The notes under the pieces were generated by a model that was not told where the DNA came from, did no database searches, and saw only the letters and a program-made list of their open reading frames with translations. Shown here piece after piece: positions 42,860 through 51,839 of a DNA stretch of 64,000 nucleotides (its first letter is position 1; each line of letters opens with the position of its first letter). This stretch comes from an uncultured Prevotella sp. (GTDB taxonomy: Bacteria; Bacteroidota; Bacteroidia; Bacteroidales; Bacteroidaceae): the NCBI GenBank assembly GCA_946614435.1, contig CAMOGW010000008.1:1-64000 (forward strand), written 5' to 3'. The position numbers and the translations under genes were made by a program.

Positions 42860-43587
42860 TTCTCGTGACCTCTTATCTCTTCAAACGAATAGCCGAAGCC
42901 CGTGCGAGACACCAGGCAGGCGGCATAGCGGTCAAGCTTCTTGCGCAATCGGGCGATGTTCACATCCACTGTGCGCTCTGTGACTACCACATTCTTTGGC
43001 CACACGCTGTTGAGCAATTCCTGACGATTGAAGACCTGTCCGCGATGCCCGAGAAACAGTATGAGCAGTTCGTATTCGGTGCGTGTGAGGGCGATGGGAT
43101 TACCGTCGAGGCACACCGTCTTGTTGGCGGCATTCACGACCAGCCCCTCGTAAGCCAGACCTTCCTTCTGCTGGAGCGACAACGGGTAGGCTTGATTGGG
43201 CGAATGAGGGTGGGGGAGGCTTCTGCCCAAAACAGCCTTCACTCTTGCCGTCACTTCGCGAATGGAGAAAGGCTTCGTCACGTAGTCGTCGGCTCCCAGT
43301 GAGAATCCCTTTAGCGTGTCGTCTTCTGTGTCTTTCGCCGTCAGGAATATAATAGGTATATGCCGGGTCTGGTCATCCTCTTTCAGCCGTCTGGCCAGTT
43401 CGAAGCCAGACATTCCCGGCATCATCACGTCGAGTAGCAGCAAGTCGTAGCCATTTGGTATCATCCCAAGCGCTTCTTCTGCTGAGTAGGCCGCCTCTGC
43501 CTGATAGCCAGCTGCATGGAGATTGAACAACAGAATGTCGCACAAGTCCCGTTCGTCGTCAACGACTAATATTCGTTTTTGTTCCAT
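42856..43587 (-). CDS. OmpR/PhoB-family response regulator
   Basis: A 243-residue protein from the ATG at 43587 (the longer open frame starts upstream of the promoter). The receiver has DDE at 10-12, phospho-acceptor Asp53 (LLDVMMPGMSG) and the Lys near 102 (FLTAKD). The C-terminal winged helix ends in RTVDVNIARLRKKLD. It is followed by its kinase. With promoter copy 3 at 43596-43603, the transcript would start two or so bases before the ATG, nearly leaderless. Confidence 0.92.
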   Translation of the reverse strand: MEQKRILVVDDERDLCDILLFNLHAAGYQAEAAYSAEEALGMIPNGYDLLLLDVMMPGMSGFELARRLKEDDQTRHIPIIFLTAKDTEDDTLKGFSLGADDYVTKPFSIREVTARVKAVLGRSLPHPHSPNQAYPLSLQQKEGLAYEGLVVNAANKTVCLDGNPIALTRTEYELLILFLGHRGQVFNRQELLNSVWPKNVVVTERTVDVNIARLRKKLDRYAACLVSRTGFGYSFEEIRGHEK

Positions 43588-43595
43588 AGTGGTTG

Positions 43596-43626
43596 CAAAG
43601 TTACGGAATAACGAGTGCAATGCAAA
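43596..43626 (-). promoter_or_regulatory. Promoter of the two-component operon (cassette-like copy 3)
   Basis: TAACTTTG (plus 43596-43603, minus strand) and TTTG (plus 43623-43626), 19 bases apart. CTCGTTATTCCG just before the -7 element and GAAAAGCGCAA further upstream resemble the cassette at 188-244 and 7098-7154, with more changes. Confidence 0.65.
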
Positions 43627-43646
43627 AGAAAATTGCGCTTTTCTTT

Positions 43647-45341
43647 TTATAATTGTCTGCCGAAGCGGGCCTCAACGACGTTGACTACATAGTCGCCGAG
43701 TTTCTCCAGCTCGTTAATCATATCTACATAGAGGGTGCCGATGGCATAGTCGTATTCATGATCGTTGACGGCTTGAACATTCTCGGCCTTCAGCTGGTTG
43801 CGCAGCTGGTTGATCTCGTTCTCTATGCGATAAGTCTCGCGGATGTCGTGGTCGGATCGGTGACCGTGCATCACGGTGTCCATCTGCGTGAGGGCATTGT
43901 CGCAGAGCAGCATCAGCGCCTGTAGCCGCTCAGTCTGGTGCGCGTTGAACGACTTGCCTGCCTCCAGTTTGCGATCGAGTGTGCGGGCCAGTTTGTAGCA
44001 AGCGTCGCCAATAGACTCCAGTTCGCTGATTTCGCGCATCATCTGGCGAATCTTCTGTTTCGTCTCGTCGCTCAAGTGGCCGTCACTCACCTGCTCCAGA
44101 TAGCGGGCAATCTCAATCTCCATCTTGTCGGTCATGTCCTCTTCGTGTTCTATCTGCTTGAACAGTTCTGCAAAGTCCTTCGAGTCGTTCTCCTGGAACA
44201 GCGTGCGAACCATACCAAACATCTTGCCAACACGCTCCCCGAAGGCAGATGTCTCCTTCTGGGCCTGGAGCACGGCGATTTCCGGCGTCTGCACCAGATT
44301 CGAGTGGATGTATTGCAGTTTGAACTCCTCCTTCTTTGCCTCTTCCTTCTCAGGCAGCAGCCAGCATACCGCACGCTCCATCTGCGGCACTAACCAGATG
44401 AGGATGGCCGTATTGATGACGTTGAAACAGGTGTGAAACATAGCCAGAACTACAGGCAGCTTTGCCGTCTGTCCGCCCATCGACGGGTCGTAGCCAACGA
44501 GGCTACACACCATATTGACAAACGGATAGAACGCAATGAGCACCCACACCACTCCGAAGACATTGAACAGCAGGTGGGCCAATGCCGCGCGACGCGCCTG
44601 TGTGTTGGCTCCCAGTGCCACAAGGTTGGCCGTAGCCGTAGTGCCGATGTTCTCGCCCATCACCAATGCAATGCCTAAATAGATGGGCAGTACTCCTGTG
44701 GAGCATAGTAGGATGGTGATGGCCATGACAGCTGCCGACGACTGCACGATGCAGGTGATGAGCGTGCCGATGGCCAGGAAAGCTAAGATGGTGAGGTGGC
44801 TCGACGTGTCGAATGAGGCGAAGAACGAAATCACAGCCTCGTTGTGCTCCAAGTCCATCGCCTTGCCTGCACTACTCAGCATGACCAGTGACAGAAACAG
44901 AAAGGCTGTGCCAAACAGGAAGTCGCCCACATAGCGGTGCCGTTTCTTATAGATGAGCACGATGCCGAGCAAGAATGATGGATAGACGACATTGGTCAGA
45001 TCGACATTATAGCCCAGCGACATGATCCAGGCCGTGAGCGTGGTTCCGATGTTGGCTCCCATAATGACCGAGATGGCTTGAGCCAACGTGAGGAGACCTG
45101 CTGAAACAAAAGAAACAGTCATCACCGTAGTTGCCGATGATGACTGTACTGCACAAGTGACAAGCGTTCCGGTCAGCATTCCCGTCACGCGATTGGTAGT
45201 CATTTTAGCTAAGATGTAACGTAGTTGCGGTCCTGCCATTTTCTGCAATGCATCGCTCATCATTCTCATGCCATAGATGAGCAGGCCTAACGAGCCCAGC
45301 AGTTGCAGTGCTACCATTAGATAATTTTGATTTGTTTCCAT
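43647..45341 (-). CDS. Na/Pi cotransporter with C-terminal PhoU-like domain
   Basis: A 564-residue protein counting from the ATG at 45341 (an upstream ATG at 45374 lies beyond the promoter). The NptA-type core has the two inverted repeats with VQSSSATTVM and VQSSAAVMAI motifs that bind Na and phosphate, in eight or more hydrophobic segments. The C-terminal 180 residues form PhoU-like helical bundles. It moves phosphate across the inner membrane. It is upstream of and adjacent to the two-component pair, which may regulate it. Confidence 0.92.
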   Translation of the reverse strand: METNQNYLMVALQLLGSLGLLIYGMRMMSDALQKMAGPQLRYILAKMTTNRVTGMLTGTLVTCAVQSSSATTVMTVSFVSAGLLTLAQAISVIMGANIGTTLTAWIMSLGYNVDLTNVVYPSFLLGIVLIYKKRHRYVGDFLFGTAFLFLSLVMLSSAGKAMDLEHNEAVISFFASFDTSSHLTILAFLAIGTLITCIVQSSAAVMAITILLCSTGVLPIYLGIALVMGENIGTTATANLVALGANTQARRAALAHLLFNVFGVVWVLIAFYPFVNMVCSLVGYDPSMGGQTAKLPVVLAMFHTCFNVINTAILIWLVPQMERAVCWLLPEKEEAKKEEFKLQYIHSNLVQTPEIAVLQAQKETSAFGERVGKMFGMVRTLFQENDSKDFAELFKQIEHEEDMTDKMEIEIARYLEQVSDGHLSDETKQKIRQMMREISELESIGDACYKLARTLDRKLEAGKSFNAHQTERLQALMLLCDNALTQMDTVMHGHRSDHDIRETYRIENEINQLRNQLKAENVQAVNDHEYDYAIGTLYVDMINELEKLGDYVVNVVEARFGRQL

Positions 45342-45359
45342 ATTGCGAAAATTTTTCCG

Positions 45360-45367
45360 CAAAGTTA
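45360..45367 (-). promoter_or_regulatory. -7 element of the Na/Pi cotransporter gene
   Basis: TAACTTTG on the minus strand, 18 bases before the ATG at 45341. Predicted start near 45353. Confidence 0.6.
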
Positions 45368-45595
45368 TAGTCAATCTTCATGTCCACCAAAAAAAACGTG
45401 TTACGATATGGTTACGAATTGAAAATTATCAACTGACCATACGCCGACTGTCCGAAAAAGAATGGTTAGTCTGCGGGCGGTGATCAAGTGTTTATCTTTT
45501 TTACAGTTTATTTTAGCTCGTTTTAATGATTGAACTCATTTCAGATTGCATATTTAGCGAATTTCACCGTATAGGGCAAAATTATGTTGAAAAAA

Positions 45596-45778
45596 TTATT
45601 TAAAGATAGTTCCGTTGGCATCGTAGTCAGTAGCATAACCGACAGGAGTCTTTGTTATGCTGTCTGCCTGTAATAGCACTATTGATCGAAGTTCCTTTGC
45701 AGATTGAATAGCCATTCCCCACTTAATCATATATTCGCCAGGTACAGACTCAAACCAGTCACTAAATCCATATAATAA
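45596..45778 (-). pseudogene. Coding remnant of an unidentified gene
   Basis: On the minus strand an open frame of about 60 residues runs from a stop just inside the exonuclease 3' end to TAA at 45596. It includes LYGFSDWFESVPGEYMI and ends TDYDANGTIFK. Composition and sequence look like a real protein tail, but there is no ATG before MIKWGMAIQS and no upstream gene body. The simplest view is a truncated leftover. The stretch 45368-45595 shows nothing else I can name. Confidence 0.45.
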
Positions 45779-45784
45779 AGGTTG

Positions 45785-46276
45785 TTATAGTATCTCTCTT
45801 GCTATCCATGCACAAGCCTCTGCATCGGCAAGTGCATGATGATGGTTCTCTAAATGGTAGCCACACTCAGCGGCAACGGTGTGGAGTTGATGGTTCTCCA
45901 GATAGCGGAAAGCTTTTCGTGAAGCAGCAAGGGTGTCATAAAAATCATAATCGGGATAGTCCATCTGATAAACGCGGAATACAGCTTTCAAGCAGCCTTC
46001 GTCAAAAGGCTTGTTATGAGCTACAAGTGGAAGACCTGCTATCAATGGTTCTATCTGTGCCCATACCTGTGGGAATACTGGGGCATCATCCGTATCTTCG
46101 TGACAGAGACCATGTACCTGAGAACACCAATAATTATAATAGTTCGGCTCGGGCTGGATAAGAGAGTAGAACGAATCTACAATCTCACCGTTTCGTACTA
46201 TGACCACACCGACGCTGCATACGCTACTGCGTTCATTGTTCGCAGTTTCAAAATCTATAGCTGCAAAATTTCGCAT
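45785..46276 (-). CDS. DEDDh 3'-5' exonuclease (DnaQ-like)
   Basis: A 163-residue stand-alone exonuclease domain. Exo I AIDFETAN (Asp8, Glu10), Exo II HNKPFDEG, Exo III HHALADAEAC (His and Asp). It resembles DNA polymerase III epsilon or RNase T-like single-domain enzymes. Activity on single-stranded DNA or RNA ends is predicted from the motifs. A weak -7 element (TATATTTG, plus 46353-46360) lies upstream. The gene-free stretch 46277-46687 also holds the efflux promoter and leader. Confidence 0.88.
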   Translation of the reverse strand: MRNFAAIDFETANNERSSVCSVGVVIVRNGEIVDSFYSLIQPEPNYYNYWCSQVHGLCHEDTDDAPVFPQVWAQIEPLIAGLPLVAHNKPFDEGCLKAVFRVYQMDYPDYDFYDTLAASRKAFRYLENHQLHTVAAECGYHLENHHHALADAEACAWIAREIL

Positions 46277-46518
46277 TGCTCAATCCTCCTTATATTTGTT
46301 CCACATTCTCTTGATTATCCACTTTTGTAGATTATATTAAAGATTTTTGAGGCAAATATAATAATAAATTCATTATAAACGTGCAATCAAATCAATAGAA
46401 ACACGTTGTTTTATGCTATTTTTATTAAAAATGACGTTTTTCTTGACTTATGGGCAAAAACATCGCATGAAATGCACTATTTTATTTGTTTTTTTTTGCG
46501 ATTTGGTATTATTTTTTA

Positions 46519-46526
46519 TAACTTTG
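46519..46526 (+). promoter_or_regulatory. Promoter of the efflux operon
   Basis: TAACTTTG at 46519-46526 preceded by TTTG at 46495-46498, 20 bases apart. The leader to the ATG at 46688 is about 155 bases and folds (46614-46692). Confidence 0.75.
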
Positions 46527-46613
46527 CACCCGTTTTTAGGATTTCGTAATTAATAGTGCCCGAAATTCTTCTCTCGATTTGTTCCCTAATCAAAGAAGTT
46601 TGTAGTGCATTGT

Positions 46614-46692
46614 GGCAAACGTAAGGTTTGCCCGAACTATGAAAGTTCATTATTCGTATTTCCGAGGGAAGGATAGTTTAGCGAATAATGAA
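46614..46692 (+). promoter_or_regulatory. Structured leader that pairs over the start codon of the efflux operon
   Basis: Hairpin 1: GGCAAAC (46614-46620) with GTTTGCC (46626-46632). Stem 2: TTCATTATTCG (46646-46656) with CGAATAATGAA (46682-46692), 11 perfect pairs covering the ATG at 46688-46690; the purine-rich GAGGGAAGGA lies in its loop. A small competing hairpin GAACT/AGTTC (about 46634-46648) overlaps the left side of stem 2. This could control translation of the operon. Confidence 0.55.
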
Positions 46693-48100
46693 GTACAAGA
46701 ATACATTTATTGTTTTAATGAATAGTCACATGTCTATTTGTGCTCTGACCTTCTCGATGATAGTCGGAGCAAGTTGCTGTGTACCAGCGTATTCACAGCA
46801 CAGGATGAGTCTTCAGTCGCTTTTTGACTTGGCTGACCAACAGAGTCAGCGCATTAAGGTCAGCGAGGTGGCATTGAAGGCAGCAGAAGAAGGGGTGGCA
46901 TCGGCAAAATCTGCCTTGCTCCCAAGTATTGAATTTAGTGTGCAAGGTTCCTATATTGGCAATGCTTACTTGATGTCGCGCGGCTTTTCTACCAGTGGAA
47001 CTACAGAGTATATCGTTCCTGGACTTGGACCTCAGCAGGTGCAGAACGGCAAACAGCCGACACCCCATTGGGGCAACAGCTTCACCGCTCGGGCGAGTCA
47101 GGTAATCTATGCTGGCGGTGCCATCCAATCAGGCATTGAAATGGCAAAGCTGGGCTGTCAGTTGGCAGAACTTGATGTAGAGAAGAATCGTCAGGAGGCG
47201 CGTTTCTTACTTACCGGTTATTACCTTGATCTCTGTAAACTACAGAACCAGTCGAAGGTGATAGCGAAGAACATTGAACTGACGGAGAGAGTGCTCGAAC
47301 AGATGAAGGCACGCCGAGAACAGGGAACGGTGTTGAAGAACGACATAACGCGATACGAGTTGCAACTACAGAGCCTTCTGCTTACCAAGACAAAAATAGA
47401 TGATGCGCAGAAGATTATCCGTCACCAGATTAGCACTACGCTCCACTTGCCTGAGGGAGAAGATTTTGAAGTAGATATGCAGTCGCTTGAAGAGGAAGAC
47501 ATGGCACTCAAGGCACTCACTTCTGAAGAGTCGTGGCAGCAGACAGCAGCGGAAAACAACATTGATATTCGTAAGGCATCACTTGCCACAGAAATGTCGG
47601 AACAGCAGGTTAGGAGCACTCGTGCGGCATCGCGACCATCAGTGGCTGTAGTTGTTGAAAATGACCTGTCTGGTCCATACACCTCCGACCTGATACCAAA
47701 GAATGCCAACGTCAACGTGTGGTTTGTAGGAATTGGAGTGAAATACAATTTGTCTAGTCTCTGGAAGAACAAGCATAACATCAGGAAGGCAAAACATGAG
47801 AGCACTCAGGCACGCGAGAAAGTGCAGCTGGCGCGCGAAGGCATAGAGACTGGTGTGCAGGCAAGCTACACCAAGCTGCTGACCAGCTCAGTAGAGGTTG
47901 GCACACAGGAGAAACAGGTGAAACTTGCCGACCAGAACTATGCGGTGGTCAAGAACCGTTACGACAACGACCTTGCTTTGCTGACCGATATGCTTGATGC
48001 CTCGAACATGAAGCTCACTGCAGACATGGCTTTGGTAAATGCACGTATCAATATGCTTTACAACTATTTCAAACTTAAGTACATAACAAATACACTCTAA
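46688..48100 (+). CDS. TolC-family outer membrane efflux protein
   Basis: A 470-residue protein with a signal peptide (cleaved after PAYS near residue 36). It has the internally repeated coiled-coil pattern of TolC (ADQQSQRIKVSEVALKAAEEGVA; then QVKLADQNYAVVKNRYDNDLALLTDMLDA). It forms the outer-membrane exit duct. First gene of a tripartite operon with the membrane fusion protein (4-base gap) and MFS pump. The start codon is enclosed in a leader stem. Confidence 0.92.
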   Translation: MKYKNTFIVLMNSHMSICALTFSMIVGASCCVPAYSQHRMSLQSLFDLADQQSQRIKVSEVALKAAEEGVASAKSALLPSIEFSVQGSYIGNAYLMSRGFSTSGTTEYIVPGLGPQQVQNGKQPTPHWGNSFTARASQVIYAGGAIQSGIEMAKLGCQLAELDVEKNRQEARFLLTGYYLDLCKLQNQSKVIAKNIELTERVLEQMKARREQGTVLKNDITRYELQLQSLLLTKTKIDDAQKIIRHQISTTLHLPEGEDFEVDMQSLEEEDMALKALTSEESWQQTAAENNIDIRKASLATEMSEQQVRSTRAASRPSVAVVVENDLSGPYTSDLIPKNANVNVWFVGIGVKYNLSSLWKNKHNIRKAKHESTQAREKVQLAREGIETGVQASYTKLLTSSVEVGTQEKQVKLADQNYAVVKNRYDNDLALLTDMLDASNMKLTADMALVNARINMLYNYFKLKYITNTL

Positions 48101-48104
48101 CAAG

Positions 48105-49130
48105 ATGGAAAGAAAGAACATTTCAACTTACATTTATAATGCTATCGTGATACTATGTATAGCAGGTGGTGCCGTTTATGCTGCAAGTCAGTTTATGCAT
48201 TTCGGAGGTGGCGAAGTCACGGATAATGCTCGCGTATGCCAGAATATCGTGCCACAGAACTGCCGAGTGCAGGGCTTTATACGTGAGGTCCGCTTTACCG
48301 AATTTCAGGAGGTGAAGAGAGGCGATACACTTGTTGTCATTGAAGATGCTGAGTTTCGTCTTCGCCTGGCTCAAGCAGAAGCTGATCTCACTCGTGCCGA
48401 ACGCGGTTCGCAGGGTACGGCAAGCAGTATCAATACCACAAAGACCAGTATCACTGTGACCGAAGCCGGCATCGAAGCCGCTCGTGTTCAGATGGAGAAT
48501 GCCCAAAGGGAGGATGCTCGTTTTCAGAAGCTGCTCGAACAGGATGCCGTAACACAGCAACAGTATGACAATGTCCATACGGGTTATCTGAGTGCTAAGG
48601 CCAAATATGAGCAGGCACTTCGGTCGCGCAACACGCAGACGGCGGTCGTGGCTGAGCAAGGTCATCACCTCTCAGCATCAGAAGCTGCCATAGAACTGGC
48701 ACGCGCACAGGTGGAGATAGCCCGTTTGAACTTGTCGTATTGCTACATCATCGCCACTTGTGATGGTGTGGTGGGCAGCAAGGACATTCATGTAGGGCAG
48801 TTGGTTAATCCGGGGCAGACTATGGTCAGCATCGTTGACAAGAATGAGAAATGGGTAGAGGCCAACTATCAAGAGTCGCAAATGCCCAATATCAAGGTTG
48901 GCAATAAAGTGCGTTTTACTGCCGATGCTGTTCCTGATGTTGAATATACAGGTGTGGTAGAGCGTATCAGCGCTGCAACAGGAAGTGCGTTCTCGTTGAT
49001 TCCTATTGACAATGCTACAGGCAATTTCGTTAAGGTAGAACAACGTGTGACGGTACGTGTGAGAATTGATGCGTGCGATGAACTGGAGATGTTGCATGGT
49101 GGTTATAACGTCGTTTGTAAGGTAGAATAA
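48105..49130 (+). CDS. HlyD/EmrA-family membrane fusion protein
   Basis: A 341-residue periplasmic adaptor. One N-terminal transmembrane helix (about 10-28), barrel/lipoyl half-motifs (GFIREVRFTEFQEVKRGDTLVVIED), a long helical hairpin rich in Ala, Glu and Gln, and the second half-motif (IIATCDGVVGSKDIHVGQLVNPGQ). It bridges the MFS pump and the TolC channel. The two-base gap to the next gene indicates co-translation. Confidence 0.92.
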   Translation: MERKNISTYIYNAIVILCIAGGAVYAASQFMHFGGGEVTDNARVCQNIVPQNCRVQGFIREVRFTEFQEVKRGDTLVVIEDAEFRLRLAQAEADLTRAERGSQGTASSINTTKTSITVTEAGIEAARVQMENAQREDARFQKLLEQDAVTQQQYDNVHTGYLSAKAKYEQALRSRNTQTAVVAEQGHHLSASEAAIELARAQVEIARLNLSYCYIIATCDGVVGSKDIHVGQLVNPGQTMVSIVDKNEKWVEANYQESQMPNIKVGNKVRFTADAVPDVEYTGVVERISAATGSAFSLIPIDNATGNFVKVEQRVTVRVRIDACDELEMLHGGYNVVCKVE

Positions 49131-49132
49131 TA

Positions 49133-50761
49133 ATGGGAAGACTGACTGAATTTCTGATGAAAGCGCCGCCCCCTCCTTCTGGCATGGGGTTCTGTATGCC
49201 GATGATGAAAGGCTGGGTGCCTCGCAGATTGCAACCCTGGATTTACGTCCTTACGGCTCTGTGCTTCCAGTTCTCGGGAGGCATGTATCTGGGTGCCCTT
49301 GACGAGATTCGAGGCACCACGAACTTCATGATCGAGGATGTCATGTTTCTGCTCTATGCCACGCTTGCAGGCATGGCTATGTGGTTCCCTATGCTGTTTA
49401 GGATGAAGTTCCGCTTCACCAATCAGCAGTTGCTGTGTACCTCGGCCATCGTCATGGGCATCTGCAACATGATCACCATGCATAGCCAGTCGATGCCTGT
49501 ACTCGTTGTGACATGTTTCATTGCTGGAATTGCCAAGATTCAAGGAACATTCGAGTGTATGAGCAACATCCAGTTGTGGATTACGCCCAAGCGCGACTTC
49601 GCTGTGTTCTTCCCTGTGCTCCACATCATTCTGCTCACAGCCATTGAGGGTAGTGGATGGCTTGCTGCCTGGATGGGGCACCATTTTACATGGCAAATGA
49701 TGCACGTTTTTACAGTGGGCACCATGTCGTTCGTACTGCTTACACAGATCGTCTTGTGTCGTCCGTTCTGTCCTATGCCTAACAGGTTCTCGCTGAGGGG
49801 GACTGACTGGCAGGGAGCATTACTCATCTGTGTGACGATGCTCCTGTTCTCGTATGTTTTTGTCTATGGTGATCACTACAGGTGGTTCGCAAATCAGCAT
49901 ATAAGAATGGTGGGAGCTTTCACACTCATTTTTGCAGGACTCACCCTTTACCGATTGATTCATAATCGCTATCCATACGTCGAACTTCGTTTGTTGAAAT
50001 GCCGCAACGTAGTACCCATTCTCGTCGTTACCGTATTGGCAGAACTGGCTTTCGGTGCTGAGCATACGCTTGAGGAAATACTTTACACAGAGGTTGTCGG
50101 ACTTGAAGAACTGACCAAGGAGAGTCAATACATGTGGGCCTTGCCGGGAATGTTTCTTGGTATAGGGCTTGACCTCTACTGGCTTAAAGTTCAGCAATGG
50201 AAAATATGGAAGCTGATAGGCATTAGCTTTTTGTCCATCAGTGCTTACGCCTTGCTCATGTACTCCACGGTGAGTATGGCGACGAACATTGAGCAATATT
50301 GGCTGGCAATCATGCTCCGTGGCTTTGGCTATGGCATTCTTGCACCAACCCTGATGTGGGCCTTAGACGAATCAGTACCAAGTCTTGAGATGTTTTTCAT
50401 GGGTCTGTTTGTGTTCAATATCCCCCACATGTATCTGGGTGGTGCTATGGGCTATGGCTTCTATACCACCATCTTCTCCCATTTCCTTAATGAGGACATG
50501 ATGAACTATGGTCGCCAGTTGACACTCACTAACCTTGATCTCTCACATTTCGATTTCGGAGATTTCATGGGTGATGGTTATCTTCACTCAATGATGCTTG
50601 TGGCAATCAAGCAGGTTTATGGTTATGTCATCTGGTTCTCCCTGCTTCTGGCATCCATCTTCTTGCTGTGTGACATTCCTGCTGTGAGAACTAACATACG
50701 TAAAGTGCCTCTATGGCCTGTATTGGCAATTGAATATCTGGCAGGGAAGTATCGGCCATAG
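49133..50761 (+). CDS. MFS drug transporter (EmrB-like, Bacteroidales type)
   Basis: A 542-residue polytopic protein with about 14 hydrophobic segments. It follows an EmrA-like adaptor and a TolC-like channel, which supports a DHA2-type exporter. Charged residues such as GALDEIRG in the first helix region are of the expected kind, but the sequence is divergent and the substrate (drug, bile acid or other hydrophobic compound) is unknown. It is the last gene of the operon; the palindrome at 50895-50938 lies some 130 bases beyond. Confidence 0.88.
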   Translation: MGRLTEFLMKAPPPPSGMGFCMPMMKGWVPRRLQPWIYVLTALCFQFSGGMYLGALDEIRGTTNFMIEDVMFLLYATLAGMAMWFPMLFRMKFRFTNQQLLCTSAIVMGICNMITMHSQSMPVLVVTCFIAGIAKIQGTFECMSNIQLWITPKRDFAVFFPVLHIILLTAIEGSGWLAAWMGHHFTWQMMHVFTVGTMSFVLLTQIVLCRPFCPMPNRFSLRGTDWQGALLICVTMLLFSYVFVYGDHYRWFANQHIRMVGAFTLIFAGLTLYRLIHNRYPYVELRLLKCRNVVPILVVTVLAELAFGAEHTLEEILYTEVVGLEELTKESQYMWALPGMFLGIGLDLYWLKVQQWKIWKLIGISFLSISAYALLMYSTVSMATNIEQYWLAIMLRGFGYGILAPTLMWALDESVPSLEMFFMGLFVFNIPHMYLGGAMGYGFYTTIFSHFLNEDMMNYGRQLTLTNLDLSHFDFGDFMGDGYLHSMMLVAIKQVYGYVIWFSLLLASIFLLCDIPAVRTNIRKVPLWPVLAIEYLAGKYRP

Positions 50762-50894
50762 CATGACCAAGGCTTGTTCATACAAATTCGTCGATAATCT
50801 CACATTTTTATTATTCTCTATTGCTTTTTAGTCAAAAGTGTTGGCGATGTAAGGATTTTCAAGTATAGTAGCATTTAAACTTTCCTAATAAACG

Positions 50895-50938
50895 GTGCAA
50901 AAGTAGCTGTAATTCAACGATTATTGCTACTTTTGCAC
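50895..50938. promoter_or_regulatory. Palindrome overlapping the promoter of the flavodoxin-like gene
   Basis: GTGCAAAAGTAGC (50895-50907) is an exact inverted match of GCTACTTTTGCAC (50926-50938), with 18 bases between. The right arm contains the -7 element TACTTTTG (50928-50935). An operator for a dimeric repressor is the simplest reading; a terminator of the efflux operon is possible. Confidence 0.6.
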
Positions 50939-50982
50939 ATGCTTTTATGCATTTTAATAAGATTACCAAACAAATACATGTT

Positions 50983-51498
50983 ATGAACATTCTTATTTTA
51001 CAGGCTTCTCCAAGAGCCAACGGAAACACCGCTTGGATGGCGGAAGAGTACAAGAAAACTGCTGAGGCAGCAGGTCATCAGGTGACACTGGTCAACGTGT
51101 CGCGCAAGAAGATTGCAGGCTGCTTGGCATGCGAATATTGTCATAATAAGGGCAACGGAGCCTGCATCCAGAAGGATGACATGCAGGAGCTCTACCCGCT
51201 GATGGCCGAGGCCGAGGTGCTGGTGTTGGCTGCACCTATTTATTACTTTACGCTCAATGCCCAAATTCAGGCTCCCATCCAGCGCATGTATTGCGTCAAT
51301 GCCCCTGCCAAGGTAAAGAAGATGGCGCTGCTGATGTCTTCATATTCGCCCGGTGTCTATACTGGCGCAACGGCTGAGTACCACGACATCTGCAACTACT
51401 GGCACGCTGAGGACTCCGGCATCGTGACTGCCAAGATTGACGAGCAAAAGACCGACGAGACCAAGGCTAAGATTCAGGCCATCGTTAGCAATCTGTAG
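50983..51498 (+). CDS. Flavodoxin-like NADPH-dependent FMN reductase
   Basis: A 171-residue protein counting from the ATG at 50983 (MNILILQASPRANGNT); an earlier in-frame ATG at 50947 gives an unlikely N-terminus. The SPRANGNT loop binds FMN phosphate. CLACEYC carries cysteines of the iron-sulfur-flavoprotein or reductase type, and APIYYFTLNAQ is the flavin-ring region. It is a quinone or flavin reductase of unknown substrate. The next gene begins immediately after its stop. Confidence 0.85.
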   Translation: MNILILQASPRANGNTAWMAEEYKKTAEAAGHQVTLVNVSRKKIAGCLACEYCHNKGNGACIQKDDMQELYPLMAEAEVLVLAAPIYYFTLNAQIQAPIQRMYCVNAPAKVKKMALLMSSYSPGVYTGATAEYHDICNYWHAEDSGIVTAKIDEQKTDETKAKIQAIVSNL

Positions 51499-51801
51499 AT
51501 GAAGGTACGCATCACTGCCATACGCCAGACGGTCTATCCCGACCTGACGGCAAAGTATGAGAACCCTATTGAGCATGCTTGCGACGTCACGGAGGGCCAG
51601 CAATGGATCTCCGTTGACGGCAGACGGCCCGAAGGGATGTGCCTTTCTGCATGGTTTTCGATGCGTGAGTTCGTAGAATCACTGGCCAAAGGCGAAGGCA
51701 ACTTCTTTGACGGCTGGATGAAGAACCCGATGAGTGCGATGATTAGTTGTAACGACGGTTTCCGTCCGTTCAGTTTCTATATCGAAGCCATTGAGGAATG
51801 A
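51499..51801 (+). CDS. TIGR04076 family protein
   Basis: A 100-residue protein of the TIGR04076 family, small proteins of unknown function often paired with oxidoreductases. Motifs: a single Cys near 28 (EHACDVTEGQQ), CLSAWFSMREFV and ISCNDGFRPFSFYI. It follows the flavodoxin-like gene with no gap, so the two form a unit. Its stop overlaps a possible upstream start (51798) of the GH43 gene. Confidence 0.85.
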   Translation: MKVRITAIRQTVYPDLTAKYENPIEHACDVTEGQQWISVDGRRPEGMCLSAWFSMREFVESLAKGEGNFFDGWMKNPMSAMISCNDGFRPFSFYIEAIEE

Positions 51802-51839
51802 ACTTTGCACCACACAAAACGAAAAAAAACATATCACTT

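Noticed and set aside
49133..50761. Frameshift or truncation in the MFS pump
   Set aside because: The frame is open over the full 542 residues with normal hydrophobic segments; the divergence is family-level.
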